A DNA stretch of 64,000 nucleotides from Peronospora farinosa (lineage: Eukaryota > Oomycota > Peronosporomycetes > Peronosporales > Peronosporaceae), in contig CANTFK010000994.1 of assembly GCA_947646735.1 (NCBI GenBank), positions 744,001 to 808,000 on the forward strand, given 5' to 3'. Below the pieces are notes generated by a model. That model was not told the origin of the DNA, ran no database searches, and worked only from the letters and a program-made list of their open reading frames with translations. Each line of letters begins with the position of its first letter. Position 1 is the stretch's first letter. Below are positions 30,974 through 40,698 of this stretch, in pieces. The translations under genes and the position numbers were made by a program.

Positions 30974-31409
30974 TGTAACGGGGCGAGCCCGTTACATAAT
31001 ATTGACACTTATATAAAGTGTCAATAAAAAATTATTATAACTAATAATATTTGACAATATTATCTTTTCTTATAATATTGTCCCTAAATCTCCTTGAAGT
31101 TAGAGGTGCCCTCTAATTGGTTGATATGGGCCATCATATTAACCAACGCGCGCAATGAGTGGAGGGCAAGTCGTCAACATACATAGTTGTAGTTTAATAT
31201 AGTTAACATAGGTTATAACAGAATAGTTTTATTAAAATAGTTAACTATATCTAATACAGTTCTTCTTTTCTCTACTTCCAAGCGTTTGTTTAGAAGTAAA
31301 GCTTCCTCTGCCTCTTGTGTAAGAGAGGTAATTGAGGCACCTGCTTTCACTGTCATCAGTGAAAGTAGACTATACTGTAATCAGTATAGTCGGAATGTGC
31401 CCCATTACA
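30974..31409 (+). repeat. Element 2 3' LTR
   Basis: 436 bases, TGTAAC...ATTACA, followed by the target duplicate CTCGC. Confidence 0.92.
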
Positions 31410-31414
31410 CTCGC

Positions 31415-31612
31415 AGCGTAAAGCAAGATGATCGTTCTTTGAAGTTAGAAATCTTCTCCAGTGTAGCCGAGGTGATCCCTTTTGACGCCTCCTACTCATG
31501 ATACCGTACGCCAAGTTGATGACATAAATTTCACGGCAAAGACGTCCGATACAAAACGAATGTAGCGCCGTTATCGTATTCAAAACCTCTCCACGCCGTC
31601 ACAAATACATAA
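31415..31612. other. flank between Element 2 and the effector array
   Basis: About 200 bases that continue the host sequence from before Element 2 (3' flank of the truncated host gene). No gene is seen. Confidence 0.4.
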
Positions 31613-32349
31613 TCTGTAGCATGCGCCACCACACAACAAGGATATAAACACCACGAAAGCCTCCAGTACAAGACGTGGTGAGCTTGCTATCGAAAGAGGC
31701 GTGGTAGCACCACGATCAAGACGCGTGTAGGAAGGCCTTAAATACTTATCAACCATGAGCTCTACCATCCTTTCACGAGAGCGGGTCCTATCCAAACCAA
31801 GGTATCCCAAACATATCCAAGCCTCAATCTAATACATCCGTGGATTCTCAAAAGGTCTTTGCTTATCTTATCTTCGCACTGTTTCAATTGTGATCGATGT
31901 GCTCACCGACATAGTGCTTTGAGAATCTGGTGTGATGAATCTGGGCAAGTGCAGCTGGAAAGCAGATGCAAACCACTTAGTACATGAATTTCATCGTGGT
32001 AAACTAAAACTCAAAGGTTGATGGCCATCTTGGTGACAGCAGGGAACACGTTTGGTCCATGCATCTAGAGTAGAAAGGATTGCAAAGGACGAGCTATAAG
32101 AAAATGTACCACAAGTTGTACAGACAGATATATGTCTTCATGACAATGTACGCTAAATGAATAGCAAACGATAAAGCCATTGATATGAACAGTAGTAAAT
32201 CTTTTTACAGCATTAGCCGCATTCCTTGTATTTCGGACGTACCCAATCTATTCCTTTCTTCCCGTTATGATCAAAGCCATTTGCGAAACTTTTCATCACC
32301 TGCCCAGAGCTTCTAGCATGTCCATCAAAGCTTTTTCGTACTCGAACCA
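31613..32349. other. unit 1 3' tail of effector, no intact gene
   Basis: Homologous to 35785-36678 but lacking most of the small frame that begins MSIEI in unit 2. It holds the unoccupied equivalent of the Element 3 insertion site (AAAATGTACC near 32103). Confidence 0.6.
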
Positions 32350-33500
32350 TTAATGCCTCGATAGCATATACATCAAGTGTCGCCGGCAAAGTGCATCTTC
32401 AGAATTAAGATTCTCGTTCCTTTCTTTTTTTCCACTTACGTTTGCGTTTCCAGTTTCTTGCGTCCGAATCCATTTCGCTAGAGCGAGGGACAAGGCAGAA
32501 TCTTGGTCACTCTGCTTATAGAATATCTTGAAATCCTTCAATGTATATCCCGACTGTTCCATCAAAGTATGAACCGGTAAAATTGTAAATTTCTTCGGTT
32601 TAAAATGAAAATTGTAAGCATCAACGTACATCACCAATATTTTGTAACGAGAGAAATCGTAACCGGTTCTTAGGTTTGTGACAATAGACCGAGACGGGCC
32701 ATGACAGCTTCTACACCAAACTTTTTATCGAGCCAGAAGTTAATCAACTCATTTGTTATTTGCCTTTTGGCGTATTGCTGTAACCGTCGCAGAGCCTTAT
32801 CGAAGTTTTCTCGGCTGCACCGATGTGCTGCCTCCATTTTATTTGTTTGATCTATGACCTCTTTGTCCATATCCGGTAAACACACTGACTTTATCACAGC
32901 TTCTTCATCATATCCTTCTTTTTTCAGAACACCAAGCAGTTTTATGAGGGGCGGGGGATTCTTTTTACTGTACTGGTCCACGTAATAGATCCATCTAAAC
33001 GTTGGAATCTGTACAAGAAGCATCCTTTTTGTAGGAGATATTTTTAACCTTTTGAAAACATCGGCGGGATGCATATTCTTCTCTAGCCATTGTGCATGTC
33101 GAACTCTTGCATCTGTAGCACCCGCATATTCATACACGATATCGAGCTGACCTTTAACGTCATCGTGAGGTACGCGGGATCCATCGATCGTGGACGCTGC
33201 GGCATCAGATTGTTGATGCGGAGGTGGATGGAATGTAGCAACCGTGGACACTGCGGGGTCAAAGTGTTGATGCGGGACCGACGACAGTATCTCGTCTATT
33301 GTTTCAGGAACCTTATCGGCAAAAAAGTCCTCAAATGAAAAAAAATCCGGCGTCCTTTCTTCATTGTTATCGTTAATGAGATTGTCAGACCTCATTTCTC
33401 TCTTGGCCGGGACTTCAGACCCGAGCAAACGAGCTGACCTGGATTGCTCGGCACTTGTACCAAGACCCACGAGAATGGTAGCAATAGTAGCCCATATCAT
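32350..33500 (-). pseudogene. RXLR-WY effector, copy 1 (frameshifted near C-terminus)
   Basis: From the ATG at 33500: signal peptide MIWATIATILVGLGTSA, then RLLG (RXLR-like) near residue 25 and EER near residue 46. A WY-type module follows (QWLEKNMHPADVFKRL, then WIYYVDQY), and a second begins at FWLDKKFGVEAVMARLGL. The frame stops at 32670 after 276 residues (…LGLLSQT). One base fewer than copy 2 at about 32690 causes this, yet the 95 codons downstream (32637-32350, same C-terminus as copy 2) stay open. RXLR effectors are secreted and act inside plant cells; the target here is unknown. Only two repeats of the PHQxxD type are present. A shorter functional protein cannot be excluded. Confidence 0.75.
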
Positions 33501-33930
33501 ACCGAAACGAAGGTGGATTGTTACACTAACACAATGCAATTCACTGCGAACCAGTCGTTGACTGATGAGGGAGAAATACGAAATGAAGTCCGAGATATGA
33601 TCCCTTGAATTGTCAGTCGTAGGGTTGAATCTCAAGTCAGTTAATCACTGCTGGATAGGCAAGCGGTATGATAGATTGAAAGGGATAGAAACGAGATTAC
33701 GGAGCTGATCAAATGATAGTACGATACTTTATTGAACGAGATACCACGATCTGTCCTACCACCACAACATGCATACGCATTCACGTCCGTGTGGCAAGTA
33801 TAATTTGGTTTCATGGCAACGTGTAAAGTAAGTTAGACTTGTACGATATCAAGATGAAATCAGACGCAAAGTAGAGGCGTGGGCGTCAACGACGAGTAAT
33901 GCAATGTCGTCTGACGATGTTGGTGGCTAG
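33501..33930. promoter_or_regulatory. unit 1 effector upstream region
   Basis: Upstream of effector copy 1 the frame stays open for 45 codons (to 33635) before the signal peptide, but a start there would hide the signal peptide. The rest is intergenic, nearly identical to 38332-38761, and presumably holds a promoter. Confidence 0.4.
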
Positions 33931-34377
33931 ATGCTGGAAGCTTCTCTGCAATTGATTTGTTATTCAGTTTCTGCTATGTCCAGCTTACGCTGTGACAGTC
34001 TTCTTAGCACGTCTGACCATCTCCTGGACTTATTATATGGAGCAATTGAGAGCACACTAAATGAGTCAATTCGTCGCCGTTGCATACAGAAAAACTGGCG
34101 TAAACTGATCAGCATTCGACACTGCAGACGTCGAGGTGAAGGCACGGCGGAAAAAGATGTTAAAGAGAGCAGAAACGAGACCAAACAAGCACAGCAGACA
34201 AACAACTTGGAAGAAGAGAGAGATACTGTGGATGCAGCAAAGAAACAGTTACAGACACTGGAGCAGCTTAAGCTGCAAGAGCTGACGGACCTGAAACATG
34301 TTAAATTTCAGCTGCTTAAGGACATTTTAGTAGAGGAAGCCAGGTCAAGGCTGTCGCTTGAAGCCTATGGCTACTAA
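33931..34377 (+). pseudogene. coiled-coil gene fragment, unit 1
   Basis: 148 codons, basic then coiled coil (NNLEEERDTVDAAKKQLQTL, EQLKLQELTDLKHVKFQLLK). It is identical to the unit 2 frame except at the end, where a roughly 145-base deletion joins EEARS to LEAYGY. I recognise no family. Confidence 0.45.
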
Positions 34378-35038
34378 CAGAGTTTGAGGTGTGTCAGAGT
34401 CTTGTAGACGGTAGATCAAGGCATGAGACTGGTGCGTTTGGTCATTTATGTGCGTGTATTATTTCTCTTTCTTGTAATGTCGTTTCTCTTGGGACTTTTT
34501 CGTGAAGAATGAGTCGCTGGAGACTCTTTGTCTTTTCGTCAAGTAGTGAGACAAGAGGCGGTGTCGAGTGATGAAATGCGATGCGGTGACGCCATCGAGT
34601 GTTAAAATATTTGTTCTTTTGCTGCATCTTTTGTTGCTCGACTGGATTGAAGTATCTCCAATTTGACGCTCGATAGGAAGATGCAGAAGATGCAGCTAAC
34701 AGACTCTCAAAGTGCCGCGGTGATCAAGTCACAAGAATTCAGGGGAAAGCAGACGGTGTCGGAAGCACAGACGGAACTACAAGAGGCAGTAGAGAATCCG
34801 TGCCATTAATGACAGACTCAATAACCACAAGGAAAGACGAAGGCATTTGCCACGAATCCGAGGGCTATAGCGGCTGCAATCAACGCTGTGATGGCTGAAC
34901 AAGTCAATGAGGCGAAGAGATACTGTCAACGCGCAGCTCGTGTAACTTTACAATTGGTTGGATTGCTCGATCTCAATCCCACCAATTATAACTGCACCTG
35001 CTCCAATGTCTTGTTGATCGGCGATTGAGACTACGCGC
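34378..35038. other. unit 1 spacer with degraded coding sequence
   Basis: Contains a protein-like frame at 34845-35025 on the + strand (AFATNPRAIAAAINAVMAEQ, VNEAKRYCQRAARVTLQLVG). It may be the continuation of the upstream coiled-coil gene. Segment 34661-34905 is inverted in unit 2. Confidence 0.35.
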
Positions 35039-35753
35039 ATGGATGTGATCTATATCAAAATGGCAACATATACCAGTAGAGGTATTGATGGCCACCAGGG
35101 CTTTACCACACAGCATCAATATCCACGTCTTGAACGTGAAGCGGAACGACTGCTTACTAATTTTCCAGAAATGCTGTTCGGCCGACTCTTGTGCTGGATG
35201 AACGAAGATTTTTACGTGGCCAAGAATCTGCTAAACGTCACAGCAATTTCGTGCTCCATGCGGATATGTATGATGGATATTTTTATATGTTCTCGCATCG
35301 AAGGTGCTCGATTTCTTGGAGGAAAGTATGTACATTGCCAGCATCAAGACTGGATCTCGTACCCCGTCTCGTTAATCGCCAATATAGTGGAGCAGATGCT
35401 TTGCTTGAGATAGTAAGGAAAAGGCCCCTAGTAAACAGGAGCTGGCAGTGTTCACGTCGCTGTCGGAAGCGAAACGTGACCCTGAGGATCTTGTGCGCTG
35501 CTTTGCCTACATCCTGCCTACACTTCGAGCGTGCGGACATGATGCTGAATACCGAGCTATCGAAAAGGACTTTGGCTTGCGACAATGCAACAAGCGTCGG
35601 GACACATTTCTAGCCCACGGCGGTTGTTTTGTGACGCATCCTGTCCGGAGCGAGACCAGCGAAAACGCTCGCGTCGTTGTCGAACATCCATGGCTCACTC
35701 GCAACGTCTTACTTGCTACCTGTCGTGAGCTTTGCGAGATGCAATCTCACTGA
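35039..35753 (+). pseudogene. unrecognised gene fragment, unit 1
   Basis: Two overlapping frames: 35191-35613 (LDERRFLRGQESAKRHSNFV, LHADMYDGYFYMFS) and 35448-35753 (DPEDLVRCFAYILPTLRACG, ending CRELCEMQSH). Unit 2 reads them as a single frame, so a base lost near 35415 broke this copy. No family recognised. Confidence 0.4.
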
Positions 35754-35844
35754 ACGAGGACCCGTGTCTTTTGTGCACGATAATCACCTGTAGCATGCCA
35801 CCACGAAATAAGGACGAAAGCCTCCAGTACATTCGACCCACCCG

Positions 35845-36066
35845 ATGAGCATTGAGATCCTTGAAGAAGACCTGGTGAACTTAAGCCGTGCTGTGCTTGA
35901 GAGGCGTGGTGCCGTATCCGACAGCTGGACAAATGCCCGACCCAGATACCAGGAAATTCAATCACAATCTCCACAATATCAACGAGTTGCATTGTACGCA
36001 CTGGAAACAGTAATGCATCACGATCAAGACGCGTGTAGGAAGGCCTTAAATACCTATCAACCATGA
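35845..36066 (+). pseudogene. small unrecognised frame, unit 2 (paralogue at 40757)
   Basis: 73 codons (MSIEILEEDLVNLSRAVLER…HDQDACRKALNTYQP), nearly identical to 40757-40978. A preceding short frame, MPPRNKDESLQYIRP, is offset by one base. Probably an exon remnant; no domain seen. Confidence 0.35.
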
Positions 36067-36678
36067 GCTCTACCATCCTCTCACGAGAGCGGGTCCTATC
36101 CAAACCAAGGTATCCCAAACATATCCAAGCCTTAATCTGATACATCCGTGGATCCTCAAAAAGTCTTTGCTTCTCTTATCTTCGCACTGTTTCAATTGTG
36201 ATCGATGTGCTCACCGACATAGTGCTTTGAGAATCTAGTGTGATGAATCTGGGCAAGTGCAGCTGGAAAGCAGATGCAAACCACTTAGTACATGAATTTC
36301 ATCGTGGTAAACTAAAGCTCAAAGGCTGATGGCCATCTTGGTGACAGCAGAGAACACGTTGGTGACAGCAAGGAATACGTTTGGTCCATGCATCTAGAGT
36401 AGAAAGGATTGCAAAGGACGAGCTATAAGAAAATGTACCACAAGTTGTACAGACAGATACATGTCTTCATGACAATGTACGCTAAATGAATAGCAAACGA
36501 TAAAGCCATTGATATGAACAGTAGTAAATCTTTTCACAGCATTAGCCGCATTCATTGTATTTCGGACGTACCCAATCTATTCCTTTCTTCCCGTTATGAT
36601 CAAAGCCATTTGCGAAACTTTTCATCACCTGCCCAGAGCTTCTAGCATGTCCATCAAAGCTTTTTCGTACTCGAACCA
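36067..36678. other. unit 2 3' tail of effector
   Basis: No gene. Includes a short local duplication (TTGGTGACAGCA... at 36331 and 36360) absent from unit 1, and the unoccupied Element 3 site (AAAATGTACC near 36431). Confidence 0.5.
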
Positions 36679-38331
36679 TTAATGCCTCGATAGCATATAC
36701 ATCAAGTGTCGCCGGCAAAGTGCATCTTCAGAATTAAGATTCTCGTTCCTTTCTTTTTTTCCACTTACGTTTGCGTTTCCAGTTTCTTGCGTCCGAATCC
36801 ATTTCGCTAGAGCGAGGGACAGGGCAGACTCTTGGTCACTCTGCTTATAGAATATCTTGAAATCCTTCAATGTATATCCCCACAGTTTCATCAAAGCATT
36901 AGCCTGTAAACTTGTAAATGTCTTCGGTCTATGCTGAAGATTCCAATTTATTTCGTACATCACCAATATTTTGTAACGAGAGAAATCGTAACCGGTATCT
37001 AAGGCTTTCGGTGATAGACCGAGACGGACGATGACAGTAGCTACACTTAACCTGTCACCGAGCCACGATTGAATCAATTCCTGTGTTAGTCGCGTTTTGG
37101 CGTATTGCTGTACTTTTATCAGCGCCGCTTCGAAGTTTTTTTGGCTGGCACTGGCACTGTCACTTTCACTGTCCTGCACCTTCACCATCCCACTTGTTTG
37201 ATCTATGACCTCTTTGTCCATATTCGGTAAACACACCGACTTTATCACAGCTTCTTCATCATATCCTTCTTCTTTCAGAACACCAAGCAGTTTTATGGGG
37301 GGCGAGGGGTGCTTTTTACTGTACTGGTCCACGTAATAGATCAATCTAAACGTTGGAATCTGTACAATAAGCTGGTTTTTCTTCTCGAGAAATTTTAACC
37401 TTCTCATAACATCGGCGGGATGCATATTCTTCTCTAGCCATTGTGCATGTCGATCTCTTGCATCTGTAGCACCCAAGTATTTATACACGATATCGAGCTG
37501 ACCTTTAACGTCATTGTAAGGTACGTGGAATTCATCGATCGTGGGCACTGCGGCGTCAGAGTGTTGATGCGGAGATAAGTAGTGCTCATCGAAAGTGAAC
37601 ATTGGTAGATGTGTCCACTTTCCCACTGCGGCGTCAGAGCCTTGCTGCTGAGGTAAGAAGAGCGCATCAAGGGTGAACACTGCGTCGTCGGAGCGTTTAT
37701 GCGAATATTTGAAGGGCTCATCAAAAGTTAACACTGGTTGTTGTGAGACCGTGGACACTGCGGCGTCAGAGGGTTGATGCAAGACCGTGGACGTTGCGTC
37801 GTCAAATTGTTGATGTGGGACCGTGGACACTGTGTCGGCAAATGGTTGATGCGGGATCGTGGACACTGTGTCGGCAAATGGTTGATGCGGGACCGTGGAC
37901 GTTGCGTCGTCAAATTGTTGTAGCCAAGAAAAGAAATGATCATCAAAATTTAACGTTGCGTCGTCGAATTGTTGATGCGGGAACGTGGACACTGCGGCGT
38001 CGAATTGTTGATGAGGGAATGTGGACACTGCGCCATCAAATTGTTGATGCGGAGGTGGATGGAATTTAGCAACCGCGGGCACTGCGGGGTCAGAGTGTTG
38101 ATGTAGGACCGGCGACAGTACGTCGTCTATTGTTTCAGGAAACTTATCGAGAAGAAAGTCCTCAAATCCAAAAAAATCCGGCGTCCTCTCTTCTTTGTTA
38201 TCGTTAATGAGATTGTCAGACCTCAATTTTCTCTTGGCCGGGACTTCAGACCCGAGCAAACGAGCTGACCTGGATTGCTCGGCACTTGTACCAAGACCCA
38301 CGAGAATGGTAGCAACTGCAGCCCATATCAT
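36679..38331 (-). CDS. RXLR-WY effector, copy 2 (full length, repeat-expanded)
   Basis: 550 residues from the ATG at 38331. Signal peptide MIWAAVATILVGLGTSA; RLLG near residue 25; EER near residue 46. A central low-complexity domain holds about 10-15 degenerate units of the type PHQQFDDATSTV or PHQPFADTVSTI (nt about 37540-38100). Two WY-type modules follow (QWLEKNMHPADVMRRLKFL…LIYYVDQY; SWLGDRLSVATVIVRLGLSP…YKILVMYEINW), then YTLKDFKIFYKQSDQESALS and a basic C-terminus. WY helical bundles are the usual fold of oomycete RXLR effectors, which are delivered into host plant cells. The repeat domain accounts for nearly all of the size difference from copy 1. RLLG rather than RxLR is a degenerate motif. 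Function unknown. Confidence 0.85.
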   Translation of the reverse strand: MIWAAVATILVGLGTSAEQSRSARLLGSEVPAKRKLRSDNLINDNKEERTPDFFGFEDFLLDKFPETIDDVLSPVLHQHSDPAVPAVAKFHPPPHQQFDGAVSTFPHQQFDAAVSTFPHQQFDDATLNFDDHFFSWLQQFDDATSTVPHQPFADTVSTIPHQPFADTVSTVPHQQFDDATSTVLHQPSDAAVSTVSQQPVLTFDEPFKYSHKRSDDAVFTLDALFLPQQQGSDAAVGKWTHLPMFTFDEHYLSPHQHSDAAVPTIDEFHVPYNDVKGQLDIVYKYLGATDARDRHAQWLEKNMHPADVMRRLKFLEKKNQLIVQIPTFRLIYYVDQYSKKHPSPPIKLLGVLKEEGYDEEAVIKSVCLPNMDKEVIDQTSGMVKVQDSESDSASASQKNFEAALIKVQQYAKTRLTQELIQSWLGDRLSVATVIVRLGLSPKALDTGYDFSRYKILVMYEINWNLQHRPKTFTSLQANALMKLWGYTLKDFKIFYKQSDQESALSLALAKWIRTQETGNANVSGKKERNENLNSEDALCRRHLMYMLSRH

Positions 38332-38761
38332 ACCGAAACGAAGGTGGATTGTTACACTAACACAATGCAATTTACTGCGAACCAGTCGTTGACTGATGAG
38401 GGAGAAATACGAAATGAAGTCGGAGATATGATCCCTTGAATCGTCAGTCGTCGGGTTGAATATCAAGTCAGTTAATCACTGCTGGATAGGCAAGCGGTAT
38501 GATAGATTGAAAGGGATAGAAACGAGATTACGGAGCTGATCAAATGATAGTACGATACTTTATTGAACGAGATACCACGATCTGTCTTACCACCACAACA
38601 TGCATACGCATTCACGTCCGTGAGGCAAGTATAATTTGGTTTCATGGCAACGTGTAAAGCAAGTTAGACTTGTACGATATCAAGATGAAATCAGACGCAA
38701 AGTAGAGGCGTGGGCGTCAACGACGAGTAATGCAATGTCGTCTGACGATGTTGGTGGCTAG
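38332..38761. promoter_or_regulatory. unit 2 effector upstream region
   Basis: Nearly identical to unit 1 33501-33930. It presumably holds the effector promoter (-) and perhaps the start of the coiled-coil gene (+), which run divergently. Confidence 0.4.
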
Positions 38762-39253
38762 ATGCTGGAAGCTTCTCTGCAATTGCTTTGTTATTCAGTT
38801 TCTGCTATGTCCAGCTTACGCTGTGACAGTCTTCTTAGCACGTCTGACCATCTCCTGGACTTATTATATGGAGCAATTGAGAGCACACTAAATGAGTCAA
38901 TTCGTCGCCGTTGCATACAGAAAAACTGGCGTAAACTGATCAGCATTCGACACTGCAGACGTCGAGGTGAAGGCACGGCGGAAAAAGATGTTAAAGAGAG
39001 CAGAAACGAGACCAAACAAGCACAGCAGACAAACAACTTGGAAGAAGAGAGAGATACTGTGGATGCAGCAAAGAAACAGTTACAGACACTGGAGCAGCTT
39101 AAGCTGCAAGAGCTGACGGACCTGAAACATGTTAAATTTCAGCTGCTTAAGGACATTTTAGTAGAGGAAGCGAGGTCAAAGACGACTGGAGGTGGGGCGA
39201 CGGCTTCTGTGACGATCGCCAAAGAAGCGACGTGTGGAAGATTAAAAGCTTGA
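38762..39253 (+). CDS. coiled-coil protein fragment, unit 2
   Basis: 163 codons. A basic N-terminal half (SIRRRCIQKNWRKLISIRHC) is followed by a coiled coil (LEEERDTVDAAKKQLQTLEQ). Just downstream another frame is protein-like (LLSPAQMQVPAPLTEVADFA, TTSGSNVPGKLEAYGYEQSL), so the original gene was longer and this copy is probably frameshifted or has an intron I cannot fix. No family recognised. Confidence 0.4.
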   Translation: MLEASLQLLCYSVSAMSSLRCDSLLSTSDHLLDLLYGAIESTLNESIRRRCIQKNWRKLISIRHCRRRGEGTAEKDVKESRNETKQAQQTNNLEEERDTVDAAKKQLQTLEQLKLQELTDLKHVKFQLLKDILVEEARSKTTGGGATASVTIAKEATCGRLKA

Positions 39254-39952
39254 TACGTTGCTCAGTCCAGCACAAATGCAAGTGCCAGCTCCTCTGACAG
39301 AGGTAGCAGACTTCGCTACTACGAGTGGCTCGAACGTTCCCGGCAAACTTGAAGCCTATGGTTACGAACAGAGTTTGAGGTGTGTCATAGTCTTGTAGAC
39401 GGTAGATCAAGGCATGAGACTGGTGCGTTTGGTCATTTATGTGCGTGTATTATTTCTTTTTCTTGTAATGTCGTTTCTCTTGGGACTTTTTCGTGAAGAA
39501 TGAGTCGCTGGAGACTCTTTGTCTTTTCGTCAAGTAGTGAGACAAGAGGGGGTGTCGAGTAATGAACTGCGATGCGGTGACGCCATCGAGTGCTGAAATA
39601 TTTGTTCTTCTGCTGCATCTTTTGTTGCTCGACTGGATTGAAGTATCTCCCATTTGACTTGTTCAGCCATCACAGCGTTGATTGCAGCCGCTGTAGCCCT
39701 CGGATTCGTGGCAAATGCCTTCGTCTTCCCTTGTGGTTATTGAGTCTGTCATTAATGGCACGGATTCTCTACTGCCTCTTGTAGTTCCGTCTGTGCTTCC
39801 GACACCATCTGCTTTCCCGAGAATTCTTTGTGACTTGATCACCGCGGCACTTTGAGAGTCTGTTAGCTGCGTCTTCTGCATCTTCGTATCGAGCGTCAAA
39901 TTGGTCTGCACCTGCTCCAATGTCTTGTTGATTGGCGATTGAGACTACGCGC
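39254..39952. other. unit 2 spacer with a 250-bp inverted segment
   Basis: 39657-39906 is the reverse complement of unit 1 34661-34905, bounded by ATTTGAC / GTCAAAT. Unit 2 also lacks about 90 bases present in unit 1 after the inversion. No intact gene. Confidence 0.7.
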
Positions 39953-40665
39953 ATGGATGTGATCTATATCAAAATGGCAACATATACCAGTAGAGGTATT
40001 GATGGCCACCAGGGCTTTACCACCCAGCATCAATATCCACGTCTTGAACGTGAAGCGGAACGACTGCTTACTAATTTTCCAGAAATGCTGTTCGGCCGAC
40101 TCTTGTGCTGGATGAACGAAGATTTTTACGTGGCCAAGAATCTGCTAAACGTCACAGCAATTTCGTGCTCCATGCGGATATGTATGATGGGTATTTTTAC
40201 ATGTTCTCGCATCGAAGGTGCTCGATTTCTTGGAGGAAAGTATGTACATTGCCAGCATCAAGACTGGATCTCGTACCCCGTCTCGTTAATCGCCAATATA
40301 GTGGAGCAGATGCTTTGCTTGAGATAGTGAGGGAAAAGGCCCCTAGTAAACAGGAGCTGGCAGTGTTCACGTCGCTGTCGGAAGCGAAACGTGGTCCTGA
40401 GGATCTTGTGCGCTGCTTTGCCTACATGCTGCCTACACTGCGAGCGTGCGGACATGATGCTGAATACCGAGCTATCGAAAAGGACTTTGGCTTGCGACAA
40501 TGCAACAAGCGTCGGGACACATTTCTCGCCACGGCGGTTGTTTGTGACGCATCCTGTCCGGAGCGAGACCAGCGAAACGCTCGCGTCGTTGTCGAACATC
40601 CATGGCTCACTCGCAACGTCTTACTTGCTACCTGTCGTGAGCTTTGCGAGATGCAATCTCACTGA
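39953..40665 (+). pseudogene. unrecognised gene fragment, unit 2
   Basis: The best frame is 40105-40665 (186 codons): LDERRFLRGQESAKRHSNFV, then KQELAVFTSLSEAKRGPEDL, ending VLLATCRELCEMQSH. An upstream frame from 39953 (MATYTSRGIDGHQGFTTQHQ) overlaps it in another register. Conserved with unit 1, but no domain seen. Confidence 0.4.
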
Positions 40666-40698
40666 ACGAGGACCCGTGTCTTTTGTGCACGATAATCA

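Larger units (their letters stand above)
23250..31409 (+). mobile_element. Element 2: complete Gypsy chromodomain LTR retrotransposon
   Basis: 8160 bases with LTRs TGTAAC...TTACA and a 5-bp target duplication CTCGC at 23245-23249 and 31410-31414. It is closely related to Element 3 (few differences per 100 bases). Coding regions are in the order gag, zinc knuckle, protease, RT, RNase H, integrase, chromodomain, with several frame breaks. The interior and LTRs are unusually rich in short perfect inverted repeats. Confidence 0.95.
31613..35784. repeat. effector-array unit 1
   Basis: Tandem unit homologous to 35785-40698 and to the split unit 3. In order: 3' tail with a deletion, effector copy 1 (-), effector promoter side, a coiled-coil gene fragment (+), and a second gene fragment (+). 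It is shorter than unit 2, mainly because its effector has fewer repeats. Confidence 0.85.
35785..40698. repeat. effector-array unit 2
   Basis: About 4.9 kb with the same order as unit 1. The effector genes of units 1 and 2 are 4831 bases apart, and the flanking fragments 4912-4914. Confidence 0.88.

Noticed and set aside
33501..33635. Longer effector start (45 extra codons; likewise 38332-38466)
   Set aside because: The hydrophobic signal peptide begins only at the later ATG; the longer start is the artefact of an open 5' region.
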